The notes under the pieces are model-generated. The model was given only the letters and a program-made list of their open reading frames with translations. It did not search any database and was not told where the DNA came from. Source: Paenibacillus_D sp047238105 (GTDB lineage: Bacteria; Bacillota; Bacilli; Paenibacillales; Paenibacillaceae). From it: 64,000 nt of DNA. The translations under genes and the position numbers were made by a program. The stretch lies in contig NZ_JBDFMD010000001.1 in the NCBI RefSeq assembly GCF_047238105.1, forward strand, positions 6,572,001-6,636,000, written 5' to 3'. Below, piece after piece: positions 1-8,726 of the stretch (position 1 is the first letter of the stretch; every line of letters begins with the position of its first letter).

Positions 1-1
1 C

Positions 2-1198
2 GAAGACCGCAAAAAGTTCGAAGCGCTGCTCCGGGGGCTAGACATCGCACAGCCGGAAGGCAAAACCGTCACTTCCGTTGATGAGGCGGTCAACACGGCG
101 AGCGGCCTGGGCTATCCTGTCCTGGTACGTCCGTCTTATGTCCTGGGCGGCCGGGCGATGGAGATCGTCTACTCCGACCAGGAGCTCCTGACGTACATGG
201 AGCAGGCGGTGAAGATCAATCCGGAGCATCCGGTCTTGATCGACCGCTATATGCTGGGCAAGGAAGCGGAAGTCGATGCTATCTGCGACGGCGAGCAGGT
301 GCTGATCCCGGGCATCATGGAGCATGTCGAGCGTGCTGGCGTCCACTCCGGCGACTCCATCGCGGTCTATCCGCCGCAGTCGCTCTCGGAAGATATCAAG
401 CAGCAGATCGTCGACATCACGATCAAGATCGCCAAGGAGTTCAAGGTGCTGGGTCTGGTCAATATCCAGTTCGTTATCTCGGGTGAGAAGGTCTATGTGA
501 TCGAGGTTAACCCGCGCTCTTCACGGACCGTACCATTCCTAAGCAAAGTGACCAACATCCCGATGGCCAATCTGGCGACCAAGCTGATCCTTGGCGCGAA
601 GCTGGCCGAGCAAGGCTATACAGAAGGCCTGTGGCCGGAAGACGAGTACGTCTCCGTCAAGGTTCCGGTATTCTCCTTCGCCAAGCTGCGCCGCGTCGAT
701 CCGACACTGACGCCGGAGATGAAATCGACGGGCGAGGTCATGGGACGCGACGTGCAGTATGCCAAGGCGCTCTACAAAGGGCTCATCGGCGCTGGTATGA
801 GTGTGCCGCAATCGGGCGGCATCATCGCTACGGTATCGGACAAGGACAAAGCGGAAGCGATCGAGATCCTGCGCGGCTTCTACGAACTCGGCTACAACCT
901 GATCGCCACTGGCGGTACAGCCAAGGCTCTCGAAGAGGCTGGCATGCGTGTGACGCGTGTGAACAAGCTGAGCGAGGGATCGCCGAACATCCTGGATCTG
1001 CTGCGCGGCGGCCAGGCGCACTTCGTGGTCAACACGCTGACCAAAGGCAAGACACCGGAGCGCGACGGCTTCCGGATCCGCCGCGAGGCGGTAGAGAACG
1101 GCGTCGTCTGTATGACGTCGCTGGATACCGTACGGGCGCTGCTCAACATGATGCAGACGATCAACTTCTCGTCGCGTCCGATGCCGGTACTGAAATAA
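2..1198 (+). CDS. carB: Carbamoyl-phosphate synthase large subunit, C-terminal part
   Basis: Makes carbamoyl phosphate from glutamine-derived ammonia, bicarbonate and two ATP, the first step of pyrimidine (and arginine) synthesis. The reading frame is open from the first bases of the window, so this is the last ~398 of the usual ~1070 residues. It begins inside the second ATP-grasp domain (VLVRPSYVLGGRAMEIVY, then VIEVNPRSSRTVPF) and ends with the methylglyoxal-synthase-like allosteric domain (IATGGTAKALEEAG). It is followed by pyrF and pyrE in the same direction, the usual order of a Bacillota pyr operon, which places it in pyrimidine synthesis. The start lies outside the window. Identification is very secure. 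Confidence 0.97.
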   Translation, partial: EDRKKFEALLRGLDIAQPEGKTVTSVDEAVNTASGLGYPVLVRPSYVLGGRAMEIVYSDQELLTYMEQAVKINPEHPVLIDRYMLGKEAEVDAICDGEQVLIPGIMEHVERAGVHSGDSIAVYPPQSLSEDIKQQIVDITIKIAKEFKVLGLVNIQFVISGEKVYVIEVNPRSSRTVPFLSKVTNIPMANLATKLILGAKLAEQGYTEGLWPEDEYVSVKVPVFSFAKLRRVDPTLTPEMKSTGEVMGRDVQYAKALYKGLIGAGMSVPQSGGIIATVSDKDKAEAIEILRGFYELGYNLIATGGTAKALEEAGMRVTRVNKLSEGSPNILDLLRGGQAHFVVNTLTKGKTPERDGFRIRREAVENGVVCMTSLDTVRALLNMMQTINFSSRPMPVLK

Positions 1199-1323
1199 TC
1201 ATGAACGTAGCGGCCAGCCCTGCGCTGTCCGCCCCGGACCTCCCGGGGCGGACGTGCGGCGGATGGCCGTACTTGCATGCCGTCAAGTAATTATCCAATG
1301 CGATGTGAGGAGCGTGGGCATAC

Positions 1324-2052
1324 ATGCCGTTGACTAGAGATGAAGCTGCCGGACGGATCATGGTGGCGCTGGATTATCCTGATGCTGCAGGCGCCGAGCG
1401 GCTGCTGCAGGAGCTGGCGGGCATTCCCTGTTATATGAAAGTAGGCATGGAGCTGTTTTACGCTGCGGGACCTGCATTTGTTGCCCGATTGAAGGAGCAG
1501 GGCTATTCCGTTTTCCTGGATGTGAAGATGCATGATATCCCGAATACCGTCAAGGGCGGCGCCGCCAGCGTCACCCGGCTCGGCGTCGATCTGTTCAACA
1601 TCCATGCTGCCGGCGGGGCAGCCATGATGGAAGCCGCGCTCGAGGGGGCTGCTGCTGCGAGCAGCTCAGGCAGCCGGCCGCTCGTCATCGCCGTCACCCA
1701 GTTGACCAGCACGAGCCAGACTGTACTTAATGACGAGATTGGCATCGCCGGATCAGTAGAAGCAGCGGTGCTGCGCTACGCTTCGCAGGCTGCTGACTGC
1801 GGCTTGGACGGCGTCGTTGCTTCGCCGCAGGAGGTTACTGCGGTCAAGGAAGCCTGCGGCGCGTCATTTCTGACCGTCACCCCTGGCATCCGGCCTGCCG
1901 GTGCGGCACTGGGCGACCAGTCGCGGATCATGACGCCTGGACAGGCGCTGGCTCAGGGCACGGATTACATGGTGATCGGACGACCGATCACCGCTGCAAG
2001 CAACCCCCGCGCGGCGCTCGAATCTATCCTAGAGGAGCTGGTACAAGCATGA
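1324..2052 (+). CDS. pyrF: Orotidine 5'-phosphate decarboxylase
   Basis: Decarboxylates OMP to UMP, the last step of de novo pyrimidine synthesis, in the cytoplasm. The protein has 242 residues, normal for the family. The catalytic D-x-K-x-x-D motif is at 66-71 (DVKMHD), and the phosphate-binding C-terminal strand (YMVIGRPI) is present. A GAGGAG sequence lies about 10 bases before the ATG. The stop codon overlaps the pyrE start by four bases (ATGA), so the two are translationally coupled. Part of the carB-pyrF-pyrE run. Confidence 0.96.
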   Translation: MPLTRDEAAGRIMVALDYPDAAGAERLLQELAGIPCYMKVGMELFYAAGPAFVARLKEQGYSVFLDVKMHDIPNTVKGGAASVTRLGVDLFNIHAAGGAAMMEAALEGAAAASSSGSRPLVIAVTQLTSTSQTVLNDEIGIAGSVEAAVLRYASQAADCGLDGVVASPQEVTAVKEACGASFLTVTPGIRPAGAALGDQSRIMTPGQALAQGTDYMVIGRPITAASNPRAALESILEELVQA

Positions 2053-2693
2053 CATTGTCCACTGAACAAATATCCACACATATTGCCAAGCAACTGCTGC
2101 AGATCGATGCTGTCGTCCTCCGTCCGAACGATCCCTTCACATGGGCATCCGGTCTGAAAGCACCGATCTACTGCGACAACCGGCTGACGATGTCGTACCC
2201 GGAGATCCGCGAGAGCATCACCGAAGGCTTCGCCTCGATCATCCGCACGCAGTATCCGGATGCCGAGGTCATCGCAGGAACTGCGACAGCGGGCATCCCC
2301 CATGCAGCATGGGTAGCGGAGAAGCTGCAGCTGCCGATGATCTATGTGCGCGACAAAGCCAAGGGCCATGGCAAGCAGAACCTGATCGAGGGCAAGCTTC
2401 CTGAAGGCCGTAAGGTCGTCGTCATCGAGGATCTGATCTCCACCGGCGGCAGCTCGCTCAAAGCGGGGCTTGCCGTGCGCGAAGCGGGCGGCGAGGTGCT
2501 GGCGACGCTGGCGATCTTCACCTACGAATTCCCGCAGGCGCAAGAAGCCTTCGCGGCGGAAGGCATCCCGCTGCAGACCTTGTCCAGCTACTCCCGATTG
2601 GTCGAAGCGGCGAGCGAGATCGGCGCGATCCGCAGCGAGGATGTGGCCGTGCTGCAATCGTGGCGCGAGGATCCGCAAGGCTTCGGCAAATAA
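2049..2693 (+). CDS. pyrE: Orotate phosphoribosyltransferase
   Basis: Transfers the phosphoribosyl group of PRPP to orotate to make OMP, the substrate of the PyrF encoded just upstream. 214 residues. The PRPP-binding motif is at about 123-136 (VVVIEDLISTGGSS), and the flexible catalytic loop region RDKAKGHGKQ lies just before it. The start overlaps the pyrF stop. It is the last gene of the pyr operon and is followed by a clear terminator. Confidence 0.96.
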   Translation: MTLSTEQISTHIAKQLLQIDAVVLRPNDPFTWASGLKAPIYCDNRLTMSYPEIRESITEGFASIIRTQYPDAEVIAGTATAGIPHAAWVAEKLQLPMIYVRDKAKGHGKQNLIEGKLPEGRKVVVIEDLISTGGSSLKAGLAVREAGGEVLATLAIFTYEFPQAQEAFAAEGIPLQTLSSYSRLVEAASEIGAIRSEDVAVLQSWREDPQGFGK

Positions 2694-2698
2694 GACGT

Positions 2699-2749
2699 TG
2701 CAACCCCATCAGACGCTTCCAGCAGGAAGGAGGTCCGGTGGGGTTGTTT
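2699..2749 (+). terminator. Terminator of the pyr operon
   Basis: Inverted repeat CAACCCCA / TGGGGTTG with an unpaired centre, followed by TTTTT, directly after the pyrE stop. Confidence 0.85.
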
Positions 2750-2818
2750 TTATGTTATGGGACGGATGGATACGGTTTCTAGGATTGGAAATGCATTAAG
2801 TGAGATGTTTGAGAACCT

Positions 2819-2894
2819 TTAAGAAAAATTAAGGATTTAAAAATGAGAAAAATATGTAACTTTTAATCTTTGGTTATCGTCTATACAATATAAT
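2819..2894 (+). promoter_or_regulatory. Probable control region of the ABC operon
   Basis: Two TTAAG half sites start 10 bases apart (2819 and 2829) in an AT-rich stretch, and a TATAAT hexamer lies at 2889-2894. Direct repeats one helical turn apart are typical of OmpR-family response regulator sites. No matching two-component genes are in the window. A good -35 box is not obvious. Inferred only. Confidence 0.35.
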
Positions 2895-2940
2895 AAAACC
2901 TTGTAGTGCATGGTTACAGGGAGGAGGAGCATAACAAGCG

Positions 2941-3774
2941 ATGGCGTGGCTGCGAAAAAAGAGCCCCTCTGCCGAAGCGGCAAAGGCGGCGGAAATTGAT
3001 GAAACCGCGCCTGTGGAAACGGCTGAACAAGGAACTCCAGAGCTGGCAGGGGAGGAACATATTGTTATCCCGGATACTGTTTCAGAGCAGGAGGCTGTAC
3101 CAGCCGGGCCGCTGCTGAGCGTCACTGGTGTGGAGCGGGTATTCCAGGTGGCCGGGGGACCGCTGCATGTGCTCAAAGGCATCGATGCGAAGCTCGAACG
3201 AAGGAAGCTTGTCATGCTGCGCGGCCGTTCCGGCTCTGGCAAGACGACGCTGCTGAACCTGATCGGCGGCTTGGACCAGCCGACCAAAGGGGAGATCTGG
3301 TTTGACGAGCAGCCGTTTCACCGTCTGAGCGACAATAAGCGGACGGCTGTGCGCAGGCGGGATATGGGATTTATCTTCCAGGCTTACGCGCTCATGCCGA
3401 TGCTCTCGGCGTATGAGAATGTCGAGCTCTCACTGCGGATGGCGCGTGTGCCGCGAGGCCAGTGGAAGCAGCGGGTGACAGAAGTGCTGGATATGGTAGG
3501 ACTCGGCAAGCGGATGCATCACCGTCCGTTCGAGCTTTCGGGCGGGGAGCAGCAGCGGGTGGCGATCGCCAAGTCGATCGCGCATCGGCCCAAGCTGCTG
3601 CTGGCGGATGAGCCGACAGCCGAGTTGGATTCGCAGATGTCGGCGCAGATCATGGCTGTGTTCCAGCACATTATCCAGTCCGAGAAGGTGACGATCTGCA
3701 TGACGACGCATGATCCGACGATCCTGGAAGTAGCCGATCATGTCTACGAGATGGTCGACGGACGATTTGTTTGA
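2941..3774 (+). CDS. ABC transporter ATPase, MacB/LolD type
   Basis: ATP-hydrolysing subunit expected to power the large FtsX-type permease two genes downstream. 277 residues: an acidic, probably disordered N-terminal extension of ~55 residues, then a complete ABC domain with Walker A (GRSGSGKTT, 95-103), Q-loop (FQAYALMP), signature LSGGEQQ (about 199-205), Walker B (LLLADEPTAELD) and the switch histidine (TTHD). A GGAGGAGG ribosome site precedes the ATG. First gene of a five-gene operon ending at 10247. The N-terminal extension is unusual for the family. The substrate is unknown. Confidence 0.9.
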   Translation: MAWLRKKSPSAEAAKAAEIDETAPVETAEQGTPELAGEEHIVIPDTVSEQEAVPAGPLLSVTGVERVFQVAGGPLHVLKGIDAKLERRKLVMLRGRSGSGKTTLLNLIGGLDQPTKGEIWFDEQPFHRLSDNKRTAVRRRDMGFIFQAYALMPMLSAYENVELSLRMARVPRGQWKQRVTEVLDMVGLGKRMHHRPFELSGGEQQRVAIAKSIAHRPKLLLADEPTAELDSQMSAQIMAVFQHIIQSEKVTICMTTHDPTILEVADHVYEMVDGRFV

Positions 3775-3804
3775 ACTTATCTTACATAAAGGGAGAAGGA
3801 CGAC

Positions 3805-4887
3805 CTGGATACACAAAAGCGCTATCGCAGCAAATGGTACAAACCCGCGCTGGCCCTCGTCATAAGTGCGTCGCTCATCATGAGCAGCGGCTGCGCGCTG
3901 CTGCCCGATGAAGAGCTGGAGGAGGAGCTGCCGACGATTACGCCGCCGCAGATCTCCAAGAAGCCGGAATATGAAGTGACGACGACCACGCTGGAGACGA
4001 CGGTGCAGGGCATCGGCAAGCTGATGTCGACACGCGAGGAGAGAGTGTACTTTACGCAGGACGGGAAGCGGCTCAAGGAGCTCCATATCAAGGTCGGCGA
4101 CAAGGTGGCTGCCGGACAGGTGATCGGCGAGCTCGACGTCGACGATATGGTCAAGGATCTCCGGAAGAAGCAGTTGGCTTTTCGCACGCACGAGATCCAG
4201 ATGAAGGAGACGCTGCGCAAACGGGACGAGATGGAGCCGGTAGAGTTCGAGCAGGCTTCGATCGCTTTTGAAGAAGCCCGTCAGGAGCTGGCGGATCTGC
4301 AAGAGGAGATCGGCAAGGCTGAGCTGACCGCGCCGCTCGGTGGTACGGTCGTCTCCTTGACGGCCAAGAAGGGAGACCTGGTGAAGGCGTACGAGCCGAT
4401 CTGCATCATCGCCGATACGGCCAACCTGGTCGTAACGGTAAACCTCAGCAAAACAGACCTGCCGAAGGTCGCGGAAGGCATGCCGGTGACCGTCGATATC
4501 AACAACGCCGGACAGTTCTCCGGTAAGATCAAGCAGCTGCCGGTGGCGACTGCCGAAGAAGGTGCGGGCGGCGGAGGCGGCAACCCGCCGGATGGCGGCG
4601 AGAACAAGCCGGACGTGCCGGAGAACTATGTTATCATCGCGCTTGAGGGCATGCCGGCCGATCTGAACCGCGGCACGCCGCTGTCCGCCAGGATCGTCAC
4701 GCAGCGCAAGGAGAATGCTGTCGTCATCCCGATCGCCGCGCTGCGGACGCTCGGCTCGCGGACCTATGTGCAAGTGGTTGACGAGCAGGGCAGGCGCGAG
4801 GTCGATGTGGGTGTCGGTCAGCAGACCTCGACACAAGTCGAGATCCTCGAAGGCTTGACGCCGGGACAGAAAGTCGTAGGTCGATAA
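3805..4887 (+). CDS. Lipoprotein membrane-fusion (adaptor) subunit of ABC exporter
   Basis: HlyD/MacA-type adaptor, here anchored as a lipoprotein on the outer face of the cell membrane. Starting at the CTG at 3805 gives a full signal peptide (Lys/Arg-rich start, then ALALVISASLIMSSGC) with a lipobox cysteine at residue 30; the first in-frame ATG (3880) would cut this signal off. GGGAG at 3791 is a well-placed ribosome site for the CTG. Then come lipoyl-like halves (KELHIKVGDKVAAGQVIGEL and ELTAPLGGTVVSL), a helical hairpin between them, and a Gly/Pro-rich insert near residue 257 (GGGGGNPPDGG). 360 residues. It sits between the first ATPase and the permease. The non-ATG start is inferred. Confidence 0.85.
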   Translation: MDTQKRYRSKWYKPALALVISASLIMSSGCALLPDEELEEELPTITPPQISKKPEYEVTTTTLETTVQGIGKLMSTREERVYFTQDGKRLKELHIKVGDKVAAGQVIGELDVDDMVKDLRKKQLAFRTHEIQMKETLRKRDEMEPVEFEQASIAFEEARQELADLQEEIGKAELTAPLGGTVVSLTAKKGDLVKAYEPICIIADTANLVVTVNLSKTDLPKVAEGMPVTVDINNAGQFSGKIKQLPVATAEEGAGGGGGNPPDGGENKPDVPENYVIIALEGMPADLNRGTPLSARIVTQRKENAVVIPIAALRTLGSRTYVQVVDEQGRREVDVGVGQQTSTQVEILEGLTPGQKVVGR

Positions 4888-4890
4888 TCG

Positions 4891-7809
4891 ATGGGAATCC
4901 CGATGTTCCGCTTTTTGTTCCGCAAGATGTGGAACAACCGCTGGCTGACCGCCAGCACGTTGATCGGTCTGATCATTGCGGTGGCCTTCGCCACCAGCAT
5001 CCCGATGTACGCGGACGGCGCCCTCAAGCGGGTCGTCGCCCAGACGCTGCAAGACAACAGTACCGGTCTGCCGGCCGGCTCGCTGCTGATGCGCTATCAG
5101 GCATCCGGCGGCGTGCAGACGGATTCGGAGCGGCTCACCGATCTGACTACCTACATACACGAAGAGGTACCGGAGTTGATCGGCTTCGAATATCCTACCT
5201 TTGTCCAGACCTTGTCGCTCCGCAGCTCCGAGATCGTCCCAGAGGACCCGACCAAGGTCGACGCCAGCCGGGTCCGGCAGATGTCGTTGCTGACGATGTC
5301 GGGTCTGCAGGAGAAGGCGGAGCTGATGCAGGGCCGCTGGTATGTCGATGCTGCCGGCTCCGGCGACGAGATCGAGGCCATGGTGATGGAGGAAGCCCTC
5401 TATCGAGGCGACATGCATATCGGCGATGTATTCGAATACCCCGTATACGGCGGGCTGAACCTGAGGTTGAAGGTGAAGATCGTCGGTGCCTATCAGCCGC
5501 TTGACGAGACGGATCCCTATTGGTATCAAGGCTTAGAGGGACTGATGGGCGCCTTGCACATCAGCGAAGCTGCCTTCAAGGAACGCCTGATGCAGGAGCA
5601 TGGCATCCCGCTGCATACCGGCAACTGGTATTACGCCTTTGATCTGCGGGATATCCAGACGAGTCAGCTGGCTCCGCTCAGCCGGACGTTGGAGCGGCTC
5701 AATATCGAGCTCTATCAGAAGCTGGAGAACACCCGGGTGGAGATCTCCTTTGCTTCTACGCTGGAGCAGTTCAAGCAGCAGAGTCTGCAGCTGCAGACGA
5801 TGCTCTTCACGCTCGCGGCGCCGATGATTGCTATGGTGTTCTACTTCATCGCGATGAATGCCAGACAGGCGCTCGACAAGCAGCGCAGCGACATAGCCGT
5901 GCTGCGGAGCAGGGGGGCCGGGACGCGGCAGATCGTCGGCATCTACTTGGTCGAGAGTCTACTGCTGGGGGCGATTGCACTGGCGGCTGGGCCGGTGATC
6001 GGCTGGTTCATGGCCAAGAGCATCGGCTCGGCCAACGGGTTCCTCGAATTCGTGGACCGCAGGTCGATCCCGGTAGGCTTCTCGACTGAAGCGATCATTG
6101 CCGGCTCGGCAGCCGTCCTGCTCGCCATCCTGGCCACGGTTATCCCGGCGATCATCTATGCAAGGGCTTCGATCGTCGGCTACAAGCAGCAGCTGGCCCG
6201 CTCGGACCGCGGTCCGGTCTGGCAGCGCTGGTATCTGGATGTGCTGCTGCTCGGTGTCGCCGGCTACGGCTGGTACCTGTTCCAGGAGCGGCAGATGATT
6301 ACATTCCAGACCGGACTGACGACAGACCAGCTCAATGTGCAGCCGTTCCTGTTCTTCGTCCCGGCGATCTCGATCTTCGCGCTGGGACTGTTCTTCCTGC
6401 GTCTGTTCCCGTGGCTGCTGAAGCTGTTCGGCTTGCTCGGCCGCCGGTTCCTGCCGGTGCCGCTCTATCTGACGCTGACGCAGCTGTCGCGTTCGTCGAA
6501 GTCCTACTATCCGCTGATGATCCTGCTGATCCTGACACTGGGTCTGGGCGTCTACAACGCTTCTGCGGCGCGGACGATCGATCTCAATTCGACGGAACGG
6601 ACGTTGTACAAATATGGCACCGATGTTGTCGTACAGACCGTGTGGGAAGGCGAGGCCGAGCTGCCGCCACCGTCATCCGGCGGTGGAGGTGGAGGCGGCT
6701 CCGGCGGTAACCCCGGCGGCGGCGGTGGAGGAGGTGGCAATCCCGGCGGCGGGGGCGGCAATCCGGGAGGGCCTGGAGGCGGCGGTTCGCAGCCGATGCC
6801 GACCAAGATTATTTATAATGAACCGCCTTTCGAGATCTTCCGTCAGCTGGATGGCGTGGAGGCGGCAGCGCGGGTGCTGCAGGCCAAAGCCAACATTGTC
6901 GTCTCCGGACGCTCGATTGGTCAAGGCACGCTGATGGGCATCAACAACGATGATTTCGCCAAGGTGGCCTGGTTCCGCAACGACCTGTTCCCTGTGCATC
7001 CGTTCCATTATCTCAATGCACTGGGCATCTACGACGAGAGTGCGGCGATCATCCCGAGCAGCGTGGCCAGCAAATATCAGCTCAAGGAAGGCGACCGGAT
7101 ATCAGCCGGTCTGCCCGATGGGATGATCGAATTTGTCGTCGTCGGCATCCTGCCCTACTGGCCCAGCCAGTACCCGGACGAATCGCCGTTCGTGATTGCC
7201 AATATCGATTATATCTATGACCAAGTACCGATGATCCCTTACGAGGTCTGGCTCAAGATGCAAGACGGCGCGCTGACGACACCGATCATCCTCTCCCTGC
7301 AGGAGCAGGGCGTGGAGCTGGCGTCGGTCGAGGATGTGAGGATCGAACTGGCAGCCCAGTCCAAGCATCCGACACGAGGCGGTGTATTCGGCATCCTCTC
7401 GCTCGGCTTCCTGGTCTCGATCCTGGTGTCGTTGGCAGGCTATATCCTGTTCTGGTTCTTCAACCTTTCGGGGCGTGTCGTGCAGTTCGGCATCCTGCGG
7501 GCGATGGGCCTCTCGCGCAAACAGCTGACCGGGATGATGCTGCTGGAGCAGTTCTTCACAGCCGGGCTGTCGATCGGCCTCGGGATCGTGATCGGCAAGG
7601 TGACGAGCATGCTGTTCCTGCCGTTCCTGCAGACGACCGGCAATGTCGCCGAGTCGGTGCCGCCGTTCCGTGTCGTCTTTGACAACAATGATACACTGTC
7701 ATTGTATGTCGTAGTCGGGTTCATGATGCTGCTGGGTGCAGCGATGCTGTTCCTGCAGATCCGCAGATTGCGCGTACATCAGGCTGTGAAGATGGGAGAA
7801 GAACGATGA
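4891..7809 (+). CDS. Large FtsX-family ABC transporter permease
   Basis: Membrane subunit of a MacB-like ABC system, 972 residues, more than twice a single FtsX permease. It has an N-terminal membrane segment (about 17-37), a large extracytoplasmic region, a first FtsX block (about 305-430), more membrane segments (about 455-565), a second extracytoplasmic region, and a C-terminal FtsX block (about 830-960). A pure Gly/Pro/Asn linker of ~43 residues (about 591-633) splits the second extracytoplasmic region. The upstream adaptor has a similar Gly-rich insert. The stop overlaps the start of the second ATPase. Membrane proteins of this layout act in export, lipoprotein transport or cell-envelope sensing; the substrate here is unknown. 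Confidence 0.88.
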   Translation: MGIPMFRFLFRKMWNNRWLTASTLIGLIIAVAFATSIPMYADGALKRVVAQTLQDNSTGLPAGSLLMRYQASGGVQTDSERLTDLTTYIHEEVPELIGFEYPTFVQTLSLRSSEIVPEDPTKVDASRVRQMSLLTMSGLQEKAELMQGRWYVDAAGSGDEIEAMVMEEALYRGDMHIGDVFEYPVYGGLNLRLKVKIVGAYQPLDETDPYWYQGLEGLMGALHISEAAFKERLMQEHGIPLHTGNWYYAFDLRDIQTSQLAPLSRTLERLNIELYQKLENTRVEISFASTLEQFKQQSLQLQTMLFTLAAPMIAMVFYFIAMNARQALDKQRSDIAVLRSRGAGTRQIVGIYLVESLLLGAIALAAGPVIGWFMAKSIGSANGFLEFVDRRSIPVGFSTEAIIAGSAAVLLAILATVIPAIIYARASIVGYKQQLARSDRGPVWQRWYLDVLLLGVAGYGWYLFQERQMITFQTGLTTDQLNVQPFLFFVPAISIFALGLFFLRLFPWLLKLFGLLGRRFLPVPLYLTLTQLSRSSKSYYPLMILLILTLGLGVYNASAARTIDLNSTERTLYKYGTDVVVQTVWEGEAELPPPSSGGGGGGGSGGNPGGGGGGGGNPGGGGGNPGGPGGGGSQPMPTKIIYNEPPFEIFRQLDGVEAAARVLQAKANIVVSGRSIGQGTLMGINNDDFAKVAWFRNDLFPVHPFHYLNALGIYDESAAIIPSSVASKYQLKEGDRISAGLPDGMIEFVVVGILPYWPSQYPDESPFVIANIDYIYDQVPMIPYEVWLKMQDGALTTPIILSLQEQGVELASVEDVRIELAAQSKHPTRGGVFGILSLGFLVSILVSLAGYILFWFFNLSGRVVQFGILRAMGLSRKQLTGMMLLEQFFTAGLSIGLGIVIGKVTSMLFLPFLQTTGNVAESVPPFRVVFDNNDTLSLYVVVGFMMLLGAAMLFLQIRRLRVHQAVKMGEER

Positions 7810-8720
7810 GAGAGACGACAACCGAACAATCGGCGATGATCCACTGCGAGGGTCTTGTCAAAATCTACAAGACGGATGAGCTGGAGGTCGTAGCCCTCCA
7901 GGGGCTCAACCTGACCGTCCGCAGGGGAGAGCTGATGGCGATCATCGGCAACAGTGGAAGCGGCAAGTCGACACTGTTGAACACGCTGGGCGGTCTTGAC
8001 CGCCCGTCGGCAGGCACGGTCAAGGTCGGCGAGTGGGATCTGCTCAAGATTACCGACGATCAGCTGGTGCATTACAAGCGCGACACTGTTGGCTTCATCT
8101 GGCAGAATAATGCCCGCAATCTGCTGCCGTACCTGACTGCGCTCGAGAATGTCGAGATGCCGATGATGCTCTCCGGCAAGCTCGACCGCGCCTATGCCAA
8201 GCAGCTGCTCGAGTGGGTGGGGCTGAAGGAGCGGATGTACAACAAGCTGCATCAGCTCTCCGGCGGCGAACAGCAGCGGGTGGCGATCGCCATCTCGCTG
8301 TCGAACCGGCCGCAGCTGCTGCTGGCCGATGAACCGACGGGGTCCGTCGATAGCCGGACCTCCGATCTGATCATGGATATTTTCCGCCGGATGAACCGCG
8401 AGATCGGGGTAACGGTCGTCATCGTCACCCACGATCTGTCGCTGGCCGGCAAGGTAGACCGGGTCGTCGCGATCCGCGACGGTCTGACGAGCACGGAGTT
8501 TATCAAACGCAATCCCAATCTCGACCAAGCGTCGGAGAGCCAGGGCTGGGGCAAGCTGGGCCTGCAGGGCGTACATGAGGAGTACGTCGTCGTCGATCGC
8601 GTCGGCAGACTCCAGATCCCCAAGGATTATCTAACTCAACTGAACATCAATGATAAAGCGTCTATGGAGTTTGATGGAGAGAAAATCATTATTCGAGCAC
8701 CAAAATCATTGGAGGGGTAA
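7806..8720 (+). CDS. ABC ATPase with C-terminal AbrB-like domain
   Basis: Second ATPase of the operon, 304 residues. A full ABC domain is present: Walker A GNSGSGKST (48-56), QNNARNLLPYLT region, signature LSGGEQQ, Walker B LLLADEPTGSVD and switch histidine (VTHD). After residue ~257 comes an extra 48-residue tail that reads like a SpoVT/AbrB swapped-hairpin domain (VDRVGRLQIPKDYL, then a DGEKIIIR strand). Such domains normally bind DNA or dimerise. Whether the tail regulates the transporter or binds DNA is unknown. The start overlaps the permease stop (ATGA). Confidence 0.88.
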   Translation: MRETTTEQSAMIHCEGLVKIYKTDELEVVALQGLNLTVRRGELMAIIGNSGSGKSTLLNTLGGLDRPSAGTVKVGEWDLLKITDDQLVHYKRDTVGFIWQNNARNLLPYLTALENVEMPMMLSGKLDRAYAKQLLEWVGLKERMYNKLHQLSGGEQQRVAIAISLSNRPQLLLADEPTGSVDSRTSDLIMDIFRRMNREIGVTVVIVTHDLSLAGKVDRVVAIRDGLTSTEFIKRNPNLDQASESQGWGKLGLQGVHEEYVVVDRVGRLQIPKDYLTQLNINDKASMEFDGEKIIIRAPKSLEG

Positions 8721-8726
8721 AGAAAT

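Noticed and set aside
3430..5529. 699-codon open frame on the minus strand
   Set aside because: Lies opposite the ABC operon; codon pattern and His/Arg/Leu-rich composition are those of an antisense shadow in GC-rich DNA.
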